This document shows, one piece after another, positions 22,502 through 22,571 of a stretch of 22,571 nucleotides of DNA (position 1 is the stretch's first letter; each line of letters opens with the position of its first letter). The position numbers and the translations under genes were made by a program. The stretch is from the IMG/VR virus record IMGVR_UViG_3300032163_000111, positions 1 to 22,571 of that record. One strand, written 5' to 3'. This DNA comes from a virus. Below the pieces are notes generated by a model. The model was not told where the DNA came from and did no database searches. It worked only from the letters and a program-made list of their open reading frames with translations.

Positions 22502-22521
22502 CGTGTCTCTCGGAGAGACAC
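22502..22521 (-). repeat. Hairpin element, copy 2, upstream of Pol X stub
   Basis: Same 19 bp as at 6634-6652, here extended to a perfect 8-bp stem (GTGTCTCT / AGAGACAC) with a 3-base loop. It is 16 bases upstream of the ATG at 22485. A T-run flanked by AAGA/TCTT (22523-22538) stands upstream of it on the minus strand. Confidence 0.85.
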
Positions 22522-22571
22522 AGAAGAAAAAAATCTTCGTTTGCGACATTATTTATTTAGTACGTTTAGTA

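Noticed and set aside
1-22571. CRISPR array, tRNA or rRNA genes, IS element, integrase or att site
   Set aside because: No regularly spaced repeats, no cloverleaf or rRNA-like sequence, and no transposase or recombinase motif seen on either strand.

Overview
The window is the structural half plus part of the early/lysogeny half of a temperate contractile-tailed (myovirus-type) phage or prophage. Almost everything is on the minus strand, so the genes read from right to left. Most genes are packed with 4-base ATGA stop/start overlaps, typical of translationally coupled phage operons. The base composition is balanced, and a near-consensus sigma-70 promoter (TTGACA, 17 bases, TATATT) points to an ordinary bacterial host. 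I cannot name the host from the sequence.

Right part (22.5 to 17.0 kb, minus strand): a chain of small early-type genes. It holds a stub of a Pol X-like nucleotidyltransferase, a small hypothetical protein, an SMC/RecF-like ATPase (428 aa), several small unknown proteins (two with Cys pairs that could bind zinc), a RadC/JAB-domain protein lacking the N-terminal helix-hairpin-helix part, a protein with a topoisomerase-type C4 zinc finger, and a one-TM protein. The chain ends in a damaged or recoded gene. It converges on a plus-strand repressor gene at 16.5-17.0 kb.

Switch (15.6 to 17.0 kb): a plus-strand HTH repressor and a minus-strand Cro-like XRE gene diverge from an AT-rich control region with an operator-like palindrome. 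After the Cro-like gene comes a coupled gene interrupted by an in-frame TGA. Then come a strong minus-strand promoter, a 12-bp repeat pair and, about 125 bases into the transcript, a terminator-like hairpin with a T6 run. Transcription of the morphogenesis genes must pass this point.

Left part (15.5 to 0.15 kb, minus strand): a 59-aa protein; an 896-aa protease-scaffold-major capsid fusion with two internal Shine-Dalgarno/ATG starts that should also yield scaffold-capsid and capsid alone; a small protein ending in a C2H2 zinc finger; a MuF-type minor head protein with a C-terminal HEXXH zincin domain; head-tail connector and tail-terminator genes; tail sheath; tail tube; and a tail assembly chaperone with a classical -1 slippery site (TTTTTTC) giving an extended product. 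Then follow the tape measure protein (with a 138-bp tandem duplication), two baseplate proteins (the second LysM-like) and a gpD/gp27-like hub. The remaining baseplate and fibre genes presumably lie beyond the left edge. No terminase, portal, integrase or lysis gene is visible here.

The most notable points are the triple-start capsid polyprotein, the MuF-metalloprotease fusion, the tail frameshift site, the zinc finger next to the capsid gene, the leader with promoter plus terminator, an identical 19-bp hairpin placed in front of two unrelated genes 16 kb apart, and two interrupted genes flanking the repressor that suggest decay or recoding.
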